Below are positions 32,609 through 43,396 of a stretch of 64,000 nt of DNA, piece by piece (the stretch's first letter is position 1; each line of letters starts with the position of its first letter). The stretch comes from Paramarasmius palmivorus. Its lineage: Eukaryota; Basidiomycota; Agaricomycetes; Agaricales; Marasmiaceae. Made by a program: the position numbers and the translations under genes. The notes beneath the pieces were generated by a model, which was given only the letters and a program-made list of their open reading frames with translations, made no database searches and was not told the DNA's origin. The stretch is from positions 868,001-932,000 of the forward strand of contig JAYKXP010000004.1 of assembly GCA_037176845.1 (NCBI GenBank), written 5' to 3'.

Positions 32609-34290
32609 CTAGTTTTGAACCTCAACTTGTTTGTCCTCCAGCACGAGATCAGTGCCTGTAACCCTTTTCCAGACATCCATAACGTCGTCTACAACAGTTT
32701 CGAAATGGGAAGTAGCATCGTAAGAACGGGTAATGAAGATGTTGTCATCGGTGCCGGATGAGGTTGGTGTGTATAGCGGAGAGATGGAAACAAATCTAGA
32801 AAAATCACGACCATCAACATACAGGAACAGAAATAGGCAATGTTAATCATACTTGTCGTAGATGGGCCCGAGAAGAGCAAGACCGGGTTGGATTTCGCGC
32901 TCGGGCGTACTGGTCTCCACGATCGTAGAGACCATTGCGACATAAACATCCTTGGCACAAACATTATGTGTGGAGGAAACCATTGCAATGTAGATGTCTT
33001 CACGAACAGATTAGTACAGCGAGCAAAGAAGTCAATTGGGCCGACGCACCGTTCCTGCGGCCAACTTGGTTCTGGGGTATAATGATCTGGCAACTATCCG
33101 AGTCGTCGGTGCCAGGTATAGGGTGCTTGAGAATGCAAATTGCGCGGACGACTTTGCCTTCCTCGACCACGCGAACTTTGCCTCCTTCAGCTTCCTTGCC
33201 AGCACCGAAGTAGCTTGGGTCACCGATGACCTGCTTAGCCTTCGCGGTCTCTCCACCACTGGTGACACCAATGAATTTACCATCACTGTCGACTTCAATC
33301 TTTTCGATTGGCTTGTCCAGCATGTAGGTACCGCCATAGATGGCACTCAGACGAGCGAAAGACTGAGGAAGCTCTCCAAGACCGTAGAGGGGGTAAATGT
33401 ATGGAGATTTGCCATAGCGGGCCATGGATGTCGTGTAGAGAACGATTCGACTGTAGGTCTCTCTAGCAGGTTTCGTGATATAGCTAATCCATCAGGAGTT
33501 AGCATAAGATGATCAAAGGGTGGATGGCAATGACGCACTCATCATCAAGGTAGAGGGCCATCGCATGTCCGATGAAATCCTGAGTGCCAGGTTCGAGTCC
33601 GAATTTCTCGTAAACAGTCTTCATGCTATCTTTGTCGAGGTCGATACCTGTATACAGGTTGATCAGCAGGTTTGTATGTGAGACCATGAATTACCAGTAC
33701 CTTGGTGAGTAGCAGGATCATCATCCTTCCAGCTTTGGAGGAACTCAAAGAACTTCTTTGCCCGTCTCTTCTCAAAAAGTCCCATCAAAGGACTCTTGAC
33801 AGCCTCCATTTCAGTACTTGGAACCTTTGAGATCTTGCCATCGCGGTACACAAAGCTTCCAGCGATCTGCTTGAACTCGAGGTAACGTGTAACCTCAGTT
33901 CGAACGAGGATCTTGGTGAGCTCTCCGGTGGCGATAATGAATTTAGGAACAAGGTCGACTGCATAGTCACGGTCGCGTCCAAGCTCAGAAGGAGGAGCCT
34001 GCTCGGGGCGGAACTTGCGGTACAGCTTTGGGGAGAGGGGCAATCGTCAGTCGTTGATGTGGGTCTGATAACGCTGAAGAAAGCACCTGAGTCAAGTTCA
34101 AACTAGCACTGTCACCACCGTAATAGTCGTTGCGGTCCATGTGGAGCACCTTCTTGCCATCCTTGGAGAGGAGACCAGAGAGGATACACTCTGTCAAGCC
34201 AGTACCAAGAACGATAACCTAGAAATAGAAAGTAAGAACGACGAATATAAACGAAGGCGAGGGTGAACGGACGTCGTATTCTTCATCCAT
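32609..34290 (-). CDS. GDI1: Rab GDP-dissociation inhibitor (GDI)
   Basis: Extracts prenylated GDP-bound Rab GTPases from membranes and recycles them; essential in yeast. The start MDEEYD is spliced to [35 protein letters not shown], the FAD-like nucleotide fold shared by GDI and REP. Then come [59 protein letters not shown] (Rab-binding platform), and [20 protein letters not shown]. The C-terminus runs through [26 protein letters not shown] to KQVEVQN. About seven introns; the first has a weak donor, GTCCGT. The CACGTG at 34370 lies 80 bases upstream of the start. Length is about 450 residues, as expected. Confidence 0.95.
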
Positions 34291-34369
34291 GGTAACAGAG
34301 AAAGGTGGTCGTCAATGTGTAAGTTGTGCTGGCAAATCCAAGTGATGCCTTTAATCGATTTTCGGGTAA

Positions 34370-34375
34370 CACGTG
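34370..34375. promoter_or_regulatory. CACGTG E-box upstream of GDI
   Basis: A CACGTG core about 80 bases upstream of the GDI start codon, a typical distance for a fungal upstream activating site. Its use is inferred from position only. Confidence 0.3.
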
Positions 34376-34533
34376 GCTATACAGTATTATGTACTCGACT
34401 ATAGGTTTCATGCAACAGAAACGACCCATAATGTAAAATAAAAGCAGGCTAGGCGAAATTAGAGAAGCGGTACAAGAAACCAGTCAAACATCCAATCCAG
34501 GAAAGCCGGGACACGCAAGGATGGTCAAGAAGA

Positions 34534-36520
34534 CTAGTCCTTAGTAGTTTTACTAGCTTTGGATACGATTTCTTCCTTTGAATCCTCATCAGCAACAAAC
34601 TTTCGTTTCGCCTTGGGTGGGCCACTATCAAACGATACACGACCATGTGGTGAACCGGTTGTGATCCCTGCCTTTCGTATCCTTTTCGCCAGTTTCATGA
34701 TCGCTAACAAAACATTAGACGCCCATCTACATGTAGGTAATGCCACTAGACATACCCTTCTCGTTCCTTCGAAAGTATTCAGCCCACGATTTCGCTGCGC
34801 GCTGTGGATACTGTAACACGGTCACTTCCAATGCAAACACCAACTAGACATAGCAGCGGACACGTACTCGTTCAGCAAAAGGCCCCCACTTTTCCGAGTT
34901 TGTCACAGCAGAGAAATCGTTGAACGTGGATACGTAACGCGCGGTAATTGCCAGGTCGGCGTCAGTGAAAGGGCCTCCCGAAACACCCATAGCATTCTCA
35001 TCAAACTTTGGCAACTTGGACCGATCGTCCTCCTCGCTTTCTTCTTCTTCTTCTTCCTCAGTGTCATCGTCAGATCCCTCTGCGTCCTCGTCGTCCTCGT
35101 CTTCGTCAGAACTAGGATCCTTGTATTTCGGCCGTCTAACTTTCTTGGGCATCTCCTCTTCGGATGACTCATCCTCCTCATCCTCATCTTCCTCCTCCCC
35201 GTGCGCTGCAGCAAGAATTTTGTCAGGTAGATCGTGGTTATTAGACCAATATGAGTACCACGATTGTGTGGGATGATGTGGAGCCTGGAAAACGTTGAGG
35301 ACCTATGTGCTTGTAAAAAAAACTATAGTTGCGGACGTGCCTTCTCAGCTATCATCTCGCACAATTCATTCCGCGACAAGTCTGAGTCGCACTTCAGTCT
35401 CCAGGATATAAACTTGATGAAGTACTCCTTGTCTTCTGGTGTAAACTTGTTGCCACGACTACTTGGAACAACCTTCGTTGGGGGTGTAGGGGATCTCGAC
35501 GGGGGCTCTGGTATCCGAATTTCCATGTTCGGCGGAGGCATTCTATGATCGTACGAAGGCGCATCGACAGTGAGACTGTTATTCGTGCTTCGTCTGCCAC
35601 TCTTTACTTGTGGTGCTGATTGCGTCCGACTTGTGGACGCTGAAGATTTCTGAGTCTGGGGGGTAGTGGACTTGGCTGGCGGACGTCCCCTACGCTTCAC
35701 TGCAGAGATTGAAGGCTCTGGAGAAGGTTCTGGCTTGATGATAGGTTTTTTCACGGCTTTTATGATAGGTTTCGTATCCTTGGGTTCCTCCTTTTCTTTC
35801 GCAGCAGGTGACCCGGAATGCTTTCGTACCTCGGCATCGAGCCGGTCGCTGTGTTCTAGATAGTAGTCTTTCCACAGGATCGCTGAATGCCCGTTTTTCT
35901 ATTAGTATGAGTCAGTCGCGTCGGAGAACGCGTGCAGGGGTACTCACCCCGTGAAGACCATTTAAAGCATCTTTCAAGCTCTCCTTTCGCGTACGGCGAT
36001 TCGACAAAGCTTCTATGAGAATAGGCTCGTCGTTTGATCCTACTGGAGCTGATAGACCCAACGCCTCTTGTATCATCTGCTGTGGAAACATAGGAAGAGG
36101 AAACGGTGGCATTCCCATTCCCATTAAACCCATTCCGTTCATGTTCATCCCATTGGGAAATTGTGGAGGTGGCATAGGCAGACCCCACTGTCCTGGATTG
36201 AAATGCTGAGGCGTTTGCATTTGCTGAGGCACTTGCACTGGTTGCTGATTCTGGTGCTGCTGAGGATGTGACTGCATATTTTGATTTTGCATTTGCATTT
36301 GGGGCCACTGATTCGGCTGGTTTACGGGCTGCATTTGCTGAGCCTGTGACGGCCGAATCTGGGAGTTGTTACCGAACGGAGAGGGTGACTGTTGAGGAAA
36401 ATTTGGGTAAGGATTTGAGCTCGTCGAGGCAAAATTATTGTTGGAATTGTGATGATTGAACCCATTGACCTGGCTGTCTCGAGAAACATCCTTGTCCGGG
36501 AAAATGGGGATTCCGTTCAT
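34534..36520 (-). CDS. Myb/SANT-like chromatin protein with Gln-rich N-terminus
   Basis: About 600 residues in six or so exons. In order: a Gln/Asn/Met/Pro-rich N-terminus of about 150 residues; a short helical block RRTRKESLKDALNGLHG joined to KNGHSAILWKDYYLEH; a basic Pro-rich linker with an AT-hook-like KRRGRPPAK; a Myb-like domain FTPEDKEYFIKFISWRLKCDSDLSRNELCEMIAEKA to PTQSWYSYW; a long Glu/Asp run; a second Myb-like unit DADLAITARYVSTFNDFSAVTNSEKWGPFAERYPQRAAKSWAEYFRR; and a basic tail. The W-x-x-Y/W pattern after HPTQS resembles the Rap1/TERF2IP Myb type, so a telomere or chromatin role is plausible but unproven. It is divergent from the MMSDH gene. The Gln-rich head and acidic block suggest a transcription regulator. 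I do not know a named orthologue. Confidence 0.72.
35041..35063. repeat. TTC repeat coding poly-Glu
   Basis: A run of TTC units on the plus strand that reads as GAA/GAG on the coding strand, within the acidic linker between the two Myb-like domains of the minus-strand gene. Confidence 0.7.
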
Positions 36521-37343
36521 CGTTGGTGTACTAGTCGACGATGGTTAGAATGAAAAGCTTAATGGCACAAGTTGCTGAATCAACGACTGCACGTGACGAC
36601 TGAAGTCGGAGACTCGGATGATTCCTGACGTGCTCTCTGCGTTCATCAAGTACCTTCGTCAGTTACTCTACCTGTTGTGAGCTTTTGGTCCATACTGTAC
36701 CGGTCGCAAAATCGCATAGCATGCTAAAAAATTGAGTCAGCCTCTTATCACCTGCTTATCCAATTAATGAAACCGCTAGCGTGGCTCGTCACTTATCAGA
36801 AGAGTCAAGACGCAACCTTGGATATGTATGGCATCAGCTCAAAACACATGAATTGAAACTGATTTGGCGCTCAGTATTTCCTCGGGCGTTAAATGTCTTT
36901 CACGTTCGAAGCCTAAAGTCAATCATCGATATCTGTCATTGTCCAATCAGCGCTTCTTGGGGGCTGAACGTGCTGTACACAAGCGCTTTTACCTGGGAAC
37001 GTATGTAGTTTGGGTGAAATGATGAAACTCGCAGCGATGATGTTGAGGAGGTCCGGTATTTCCGAATGATATGCTTGATTTCTGGAACTTGGGTTACTAC
37101 ATATTATTATACGTGGGATCCGGAGACTTGTACTGTTTCCAAACAGCCTTCCCTCAGAGGACTAGTTTGATTCGTGCTCTCTCTCACTGTCAGTATCAAC
37201 TTTCAAGCATCCGTGGAGGTCTACGTCTACCGTCTGAGTGGCAAGCGGCGAACTCGTTACTCCATTAAGTGCGTGCACGTGACATCTCGATCGGGTTTTC
37301 GGAACTCACGAGTACCCCGGATTTCTTGCTCTCCACGTCCACT
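36521..37343. other. Divergent promoter region with two CACGTGAC sites
   Basis: About 820 bases between the Myb/SANT-like gene (-) and the MMSDH gene (+). CACGTGAC stands at 36590 and again at 37276, each about 70 bases before one of the two start codons (36520 and 37344). No protein-coding frame in between has a recognisable domain. Confidence 0.55.
37276..37281. promoter_or_regulatory. CACGTG E-box upstream of MMSDH
   Basis: A GCACGTGAC sequence 68 bases before the MMSDH start codon. The same 9-base sequence stands at 36589-36597, upstream of the divergent gene. Binding by a Cbf1-like bHLH factor is inferred, not shown. Confidence 0.35.
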
Positions 37344-39852
37344 ATGGTCTTGCCTCGAATTCCTCGTATTGGCTCTCTTTATAGCCGTGCCTTCTCGACC
37401 TCTACACCGGTCGCGTCTCTGAGCGCAGCAGCACTACCCAAGGCGGAGCAAATTTCGGCAGGATGGAAAGGAACGAGTGCAACCGGAGGAAACACGAAGA
37501 ATTTCATTGGAGGCGAATTCGTGGAGAGTAAATCTAGCGAATGGATAGACGTATTGGATCCCGTGCGTATTCCGGTCCCAATCCGATCTCTCTCTCACAC
37601 CTTTGCAGTCAACCCAAACTCTTCTGACTAGGGTTCCTCAAACCACGGATGCCGAATTCCAACAAGCTATTGATGCTGCCTCTGATGCTTATAAGACCTG
37701 GAGCCGTACAAGTGTATTAGGGCGTCAGCGATTCGCTCTCGAGTACGTCGACACGCTTCTCATTGACTGTAGGGCGCTTAGGTGATTTCCAGACTGCAAC
37801 ATTTACTGCGTAAGAATGCAGATGCCATTGCAAGTAGCATCGTGTTAGAGCAAGGGAAGACATTACCAGGTTCGTACAACCCCTTTCTCATGATCCGATG
37901 AGAAAGGCTCAAACTATTAAAGATGCCCACGGGGACTTGATGCGAGGTAAGCGATAACTTCGCTCGCGATTTCTGGGTCTTTTGAAAACAGTCGTAGGTC
38001 TTCAGGTTGTGGAACATGCTATTGGCATTACTTCGACTCTTTTGGGGGAGAAGATTGAAGGTCAATCGCTAGAGTCTGTCAATCTTCGCGTCTTACTTTA
38101 GTTTGACTTCCAGTCAGCAAGGACATGGATACCGAAGTCAGGAAACTACCTCTTGGTGTCTGCGCAAGCATAGCCCCATTCAACTTTCCTGCGTACATCG
38201 TCTCCCATATCTTCTGAAATACCATTGATGTCTTCTGTCAGAATGATCCCTCTATGGTCCATTCCCATGGCTGCAGTCACTGGGAACACGCTCATTCTCA
38301 AGCCTTCTGAACGCGACCCTGGTGCTGCAATGATCATCGCTGAGTTATGCCAGCAAGCCGGTTTGTGTTCACCTCTATACACAAGGCCTCCACCTCAAAC
38401 TTTTGAATCATAGGTCTTCCTTCGGGGGTTCTTAACGTCGTGCACGGTGGTGTTCCTACCGTGAACGCGATTTGTGATAATCCCGCCATCAAAGCTATCA
38501 GTTTCGTAGGAGGCGATCGTGCCGGAAAGCACATATACGAGCGGTATGATTCTCATTTTCACGGCACGTAGTCTTAAGCTAAGCAGCTCTCAGAGGTACT
38601 CAGAATGGAAAACGAGTACAAGTAGGTTTCGGGTCCATAAGTGAAGACCACATGCCTAATAAATCATTCAGTCGAATATGGGCGCCAAAAATCATGCAGT
38701 GATAATGCCAGACGGTTCGTCAATTTTTTTTTACCGCTACACAGGTCTAAAACTAGCTATCATTAGCCAACAAAAACCTAGCACTCAACTCCATCGTTGG
38801 TGCTGCCTTTGGAGGTATCTCTAGACAAATCTCATGAAAGCGAGTCTTGTGTTTAACATTCTCGTAGCGGCCGGACAGCGTTGCATGGCACTCTCCGTGG
38901 GTCAGTGTTCAACACTTTCAAGTTGAAATATCAACTAACGCTGACGCATATCTAGTTATCCTAATCGGTGAATCGCAACAGTGGTTACCGGAACTCATCG
39001 AAAGAGCCAGCAAGCTCAAGGTCAACGGTGGTTTCGAGAAAGGAGCTGACTTGTGGGTGTGCCATTTTTAAGTCGAACTGTATCTTGTCACTCATACATG
39101 ATGTGCTAGGGGACCTGTCATCTCGCCAGCTGCGAAGTCGAGGATTTTGAAGCTCATTTCCTCCGCGGAGACCGAAGGTGGCAAGATAACCCTCGATGGT
39201 CGTAACGTTCAGGTCCCTGGTTACCCTAATGGTAATTTCGTCGGCCCAACAATCATCGAGGCGGATACCTCAATGACATGCTACAAGTAAACCCTTCGCT
39301 CTACACTCTTTCCATCACTCAGTATTGTTTCCAGAGAGGAGATATTTGGCCCAGTCTTGACAGTCATCAAAGCTGACACCTTGGACGACGCCGTCGAGAT
39401 TATCAACGCAAACAAGTATGGCAATGGAACAGCGATCTTTACTCAGTCTGGTGCTACCGCACGTCGATTTGAGACAGAAGTGAATGTTGGGCAGATCGGA
39501 ATCAACGTGCCTATTCCTGTGCCTCTGCCAATGTTCGCATGGAGTGGGAACAAGGTCAGTATTTTTAGCATTACCGAATCTATACGTACTGAGGTGTCCT
39601 GCACTCACCTAGGGCAGCTTCTTGGGCGACATCGGGTTTTATGGAAAGAGGTGAGGTCTTCAATTTGGGGCTGCGAGCAACTTGCTGAATCAATAACGAT
39701 AGTGGTATCAACTTCTACACTCAGAACAAGGTATGGATCTCTTTGTTATTCTGATCAGCGTTACTAATGTCACTTAGACAACAACGAGCTTGTGGAGAGC
39801 GGAAGATGCTATCAGCACTCGTGCCTCCGTAGAGATGCCGCAGTTCTCATAG
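37344..39852 (+). CDS. Methylmalonate-semialdehyde dehydrogenase, mitochondrial
   Basis: CoA-dependent aldehyde dehydrogenase (ALDH6 type) converting methylmalonate or malonate semialdehyde to propionyl-CoA or acetyl-CoA, in valine and beta-alanine breakdown. The N-terminus [26 protein letters not shown] is a typical mitochondrial presequence. Then come [90 protein letters not shown], and [11 protein letters not shown] with the catalytic Cys. [19 protein letters not shown] and YGNGTAIFT follow, and the end reads [19 protein letters not shown] to EMPQFS. About 14 short introns interrupt it, one with donor at GC|GTACATC before AMIPLW. The context suggests an amino-acid or propionyl-CoA link to the fatty-acid genes upstream, but they are not clustered. 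Confidence 0.94.
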
Positions 39853-39988
39853 TGGATTCTTCAAAACATCGGACGCTTTTCAGATGGATACTCCTTGGAG
39901 AGTTGTATAATACTGACAGCAACAATGGTTATCTTCGCCTTGCGATATACATACTAGTCTACACGAAAACAGGTGTATCTGGTGAATT

Positions 39989-40691
39989 CTAAGATTCGGA
40001 AGATTTCCCGACTACTTCGTCAAGAAATGCGTTTGAAAATGCAACGCATTGCTGAAACACTTTCTCGAATCCGTTCTAGTAACAAGTGGCGATTAACTCG
40101 AGAATTGGGTAGAATAGGTTTGAGCACGCACAATGCCACCGTAGTACGGATCACCAATAGGTTCATTATTGAGGTATGATCCCCAGAGTTTGACCTCTGC
40201 CGTGGCATCCCTAGGTTTAATTCGTTCTAGATCCCTGAGGTTACTTCCATCTGCGGCAAGAATGTGCGTGAATTTGGTGAAATCTGAAGTGGATATCTTG
40301 CGAGCTTGATGAGAAATGGGTACACCGTGCTACAGTGTTGCCATGAGATGTACTGACTGGAGAGCACCGACTGAGTTGTCAATCATACTTTTCTGCACGT
40401 CGCAACGGTCCTGTAGATGCGCTTGAATGAGCCAATCCTTGTATTGATATGCAAGTAGATCATACCTATCGTCAGGATCCTCGCCGACATGGTATGCTCC
40501 AGTTCCGCAACTATCCACTTCAATGTCTAATCCACGCTTCTTCGCGATATCTCTCAAGACAGCTTCACCCATCGGCGAACGACAAATGTTTCCTGTGGTG
40601 TATTTGATAAGAAATGGAGCGGTGGACCAGCCTAGAGTTTCGTGCCTAGACATACGATGAGTGCTTTGACATCTTTCTGAGGGGCCGACAT
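39989..40691 (-). CDS. Low-molecular-weight protein tyrosine phosphatase
   Basis: Hydrolyses phosphotyrosine (and small phosphoesters) through a Cys nucleophile. The spliced N-terminus reads MSAPQKDVKALIVCLGNICRSPMGEAVLRD, an exact P-loop of the C-L-G-N-I-C-R-S kind. Next come VDSCGTGAYHVGEDPDDR, TVATCRKHGVPISHQARKI, DFTKFTHILAADGSNLRDLERI, and GDPYYGG with the general-acid Asp. The protein ends FQQCVAFSNAFLDEVVGKSSES. Intron 1 (40593-40645) must start with GC, not GT: only that joint gives the P-loop. A strong-looking GTATGT donor ten bases earlier would remove the nucleophile Cys and frameshift. Three further introns are GT-AG and phase-consistent. It converges with the MMSDH gene, 136 bases apart. 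Confidence 0.9.
40593..40645 (-). other. GC-AG intron in the phosphatase gene
   Basis: On the minus strand the exon ends ...GTATGTCTAG and the intron starts GCACGA and ends CACCACAG. Only this 53-base intron joins VCLG to NICRSP. Competing donor GTATGT lies ten bases upstream. GC-AG introns are known in fungi at low frequency. Confidence 0.7.
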
Positions 40692-40916
40692 GGCTGAAAT
40701 GGATTATCGATGTTTTGCAGTCAGTGGGGAAGCGGAACGTGGTTACGGGAAATGCCGAGTTAAATATCCAGTCGCGCAAACCTGGCACGAAAGCCCTCGA
40801 GCTCGCTCACCACAACTCACCGCTCGCCGCAAAGCTCGCTCTTGCCCTCGTATCTCCAAAGACACCCGAAATTATCTCTGGCTGGACTCAGACTCAAACA
40901 AAACTTATATTGCAAA

Positions 40917-43191
40917 ATGAGCATACCACCATCGCATAACGCTCCGAATCCGGACAGAAGAATCTCTAACGCCGACAACGAGAACTCTAGTTACTTCACG
41001 CAACCTCGTTCATCAAACGCCGACTTGAGTCCTGCATTTAGGCGAGCGGATAGCGACCTTGAAAACGCTGGTGCATCTCGAGAGCCACCAGGATCCAGTA
41101 GCAACTCTTTTGCAAGACTATCAGGCGTCGAGCAAGTTTTTCGTCAAGGAGATGATGGTTTGAGAAAGGGATCTGACTCAACTTTGGTCGGCGAGGAAAG
41201 ACGGGCAAAGCTTAGCAAGAGGCTATCATTTGCGTCCTTGGCTTCGGGAATTTCTCATACGCCTGTTCTCTCTGCGCTTCATCGGTCTCACCGTCCTTCT
41301 GGTATCACTCGCAATGTGGAAGGTTAGAGTCTGTCTACTTCCACACCACTTATCTTCATGCTCTGTGCAGATGTTACTCAGAGACGCAAATTCCTCTTGA
41401 AGCTGGCTAAGGCGCTATTGACCTTTGGGGCCCCATCCCATCGAATCCAATCCCAATTGTCGGCGGCTTCGAATATCCTGGGTGCCGATGCAGGTGGGTC
41501 AATTTCATGATGATAAGCTGTAGGCGAGCATAACTCACTCTTTCCAGAATTCGTTCACCTACCCAACATCATCATCGCGTCCTTCCGAAACGGCGATAAC
41601 CCCTCGCACACCTATTTCGTCCGAGCGACTGGTCGAGTAGCCTTGACTTCCCTTCATCAAGTTCATCAAATCTATAAAGATGTCCTTCATGACAATATGG
41701 GGGCAGAAGCTGGAACCCAAGAATTGCGAAGACTTCTCCGAGAACACCCAATCTATCCTCTCGTCGTTCGATGCATCCTCGCTTTTTTCTCAGCTTCCGT
41801 GATTTGCGTACTTTCTTTCGGCGGATCTTTTTATGATATGTGGATCAGTGGAGCATGTGCATGCGTCCTTCAGTACCTCGGACTGAGTGCCGCGAATAAG
41901 AGTGCGATGTATGCAAATGTCTACGAGTTGAGCTATTTTTCTCCTTCGTTTGTCATTCTACGTCATACTGAAGGGGAATCACAGGGTTTCTGTGTCTATT
42001 ATCGTGGCCTTTGTCTCGAGAGCACTTAGTAATGTGCGGGGAAATATCTTTTGCTATAGCGCAATTTCTTCCGCCGGTGTCGTCCTCATCCTGCCCGGGT
42101 ACACTGTTTGTAAGTCGATTCTTCTCTTACCAAGCTTGAGACTAGTAGAACAATGACGTATTTCTTAGTGGTTAGCGCTCTCGAGCTCATGTCCAAAAAC
42201 ATTTTCTGTGGCTCTGTCAGGATTGTTTACGCTATTATCTACACACTGTTCCTGGTGACTACATTCCCCGTTATCCTTACAAATATGGCTCAATTTGCTC
42301 GGGTTTCAGGGATTTGGTCTGACTATTGGATCTGACTTCTATCTGGTGGTAGACCGTCGAGCAAGGAAGGCGTACTATTCAAGTAATAAGGTTACCAATC
42401 TTACTTACGTTCACGGACATTTCGAATTCACCAATGGTACCTCAACATCCGTCTTTCCGCACGGTGTTCTTGGCTGGGGCAATCCACTGACCTACGAGCA
42501 ACAGCACATTGTCAAAGGTGCCTATCATTCTTCCGACTCGGGATTGCTCACCCTCATTCATCGTGACTAGGCTGCTTTCGCGATCCTTCGTGGCGCTGGA
42601 TGAAACAACCCCTTCCTTGGTGGACTCCATTCTTCCTTGTTCCGATTTATTCTACAAGCTCTTCGTTGTCCAACCTCCAGCGCTTTCGAAGCAGAGAGCT
42701 CCCTATCATGGTGTTCTTTTCTTGCTGTTCCTATGCCGCAAATCGGGCTGCTAGCCTCGTTCTTCCCGGCCGGACCGATCTCATTTCTGCAGCTGGGGCT
42801 TTTGTCATCGGCTTGCTCGGAAATCTCTATTCTCGCGTCTTTGAAGGTACGGCCTTCACCTCGATGGTGACCGGAGTACTCTTCCTTGTCCCTGTAAGAT
42901 GACATGTCTTTACAAACTGTTCGCGACTCAATCGGCCTTAGTCAGGTATTGCTCAGGGTGGAGGTGTAACTCAGAACTTTCATTCGGTTGCCGAGCAGTA
43001 TCAGACGGGATTTTCATTGGCCCTTCGGATGATATCCGTAGCATCTGGTGTAGCCATAGGACTTTTTGTCAGCCAGGTTCTTGGTAAGACGCTCATTTTT
43101 TACCTCCATTGACCTACAGCTGACCTTTCACTAAAACCTTTCAGTATACCTATTTGGCACGCGTAAGAACGCCGCGCATTTTGCCTTTTAG
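40917..43191 (+). CDS. Prm10/ThrE-like multipass membrane transporter
   Basis: Member of the ThrE/Prm10 (DUF1212 plus DUF3815) family; bacterial ThrE exports threonine and serine, and yeast Prm10 is pheromone-induced with unknown substrate. The protein has a Ser/Arg-rich cytosolic N-terminus of about 140 residues (MSIPPSHNAPNPDRR to FASLASGISHTPVLSALH). The conserved domain begins RRKFLLKLAKALLTFGAPSHRIQSQL and continues with AEFVHLPNIIIASFRNGD and LTSLHQVHQIYKDVLHD. Then about ten membrane spans follow, including PLVVRCILAFFSASVICVLSFGG, SAGVVLILPGYTV, DLISAAGAFVIGLLGNLYSRVFEG and ISVASGVAIGLFVSQVLVYLFG. The end is RKNAAHFAF. About seven introns; exons between 42290 and 42640 were read but not all borders fixed. 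Substrate cannot be read from sequence. Confidence 0.85.
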
Positions 43192-43396
43192 ACTCTTCTT
43201 GTTCTAGCCACGAATGTTGTCGATCTGTAATAGAAAACTCTAGCTAGCTACACGTTCTATAAATCCTTGAATGTACATTATAACAATAGGGTACTGTACA
43301 ACAATAGGGAAAGTCCCTCAGCGTTCGAAGCATAACACCAATACGATAGGTCAACTAATAATCTACGGTAGCATAATTAAATAATCGCTTGTGGCT

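Noticed and set aside
34965..35276. Plus-strand Ser-rich open frame
   Set aside because: It is the antisense of the acidic Glu/Asp tract of the Myb/SANT-like gene, which always reads as Ser runs on the other strand.
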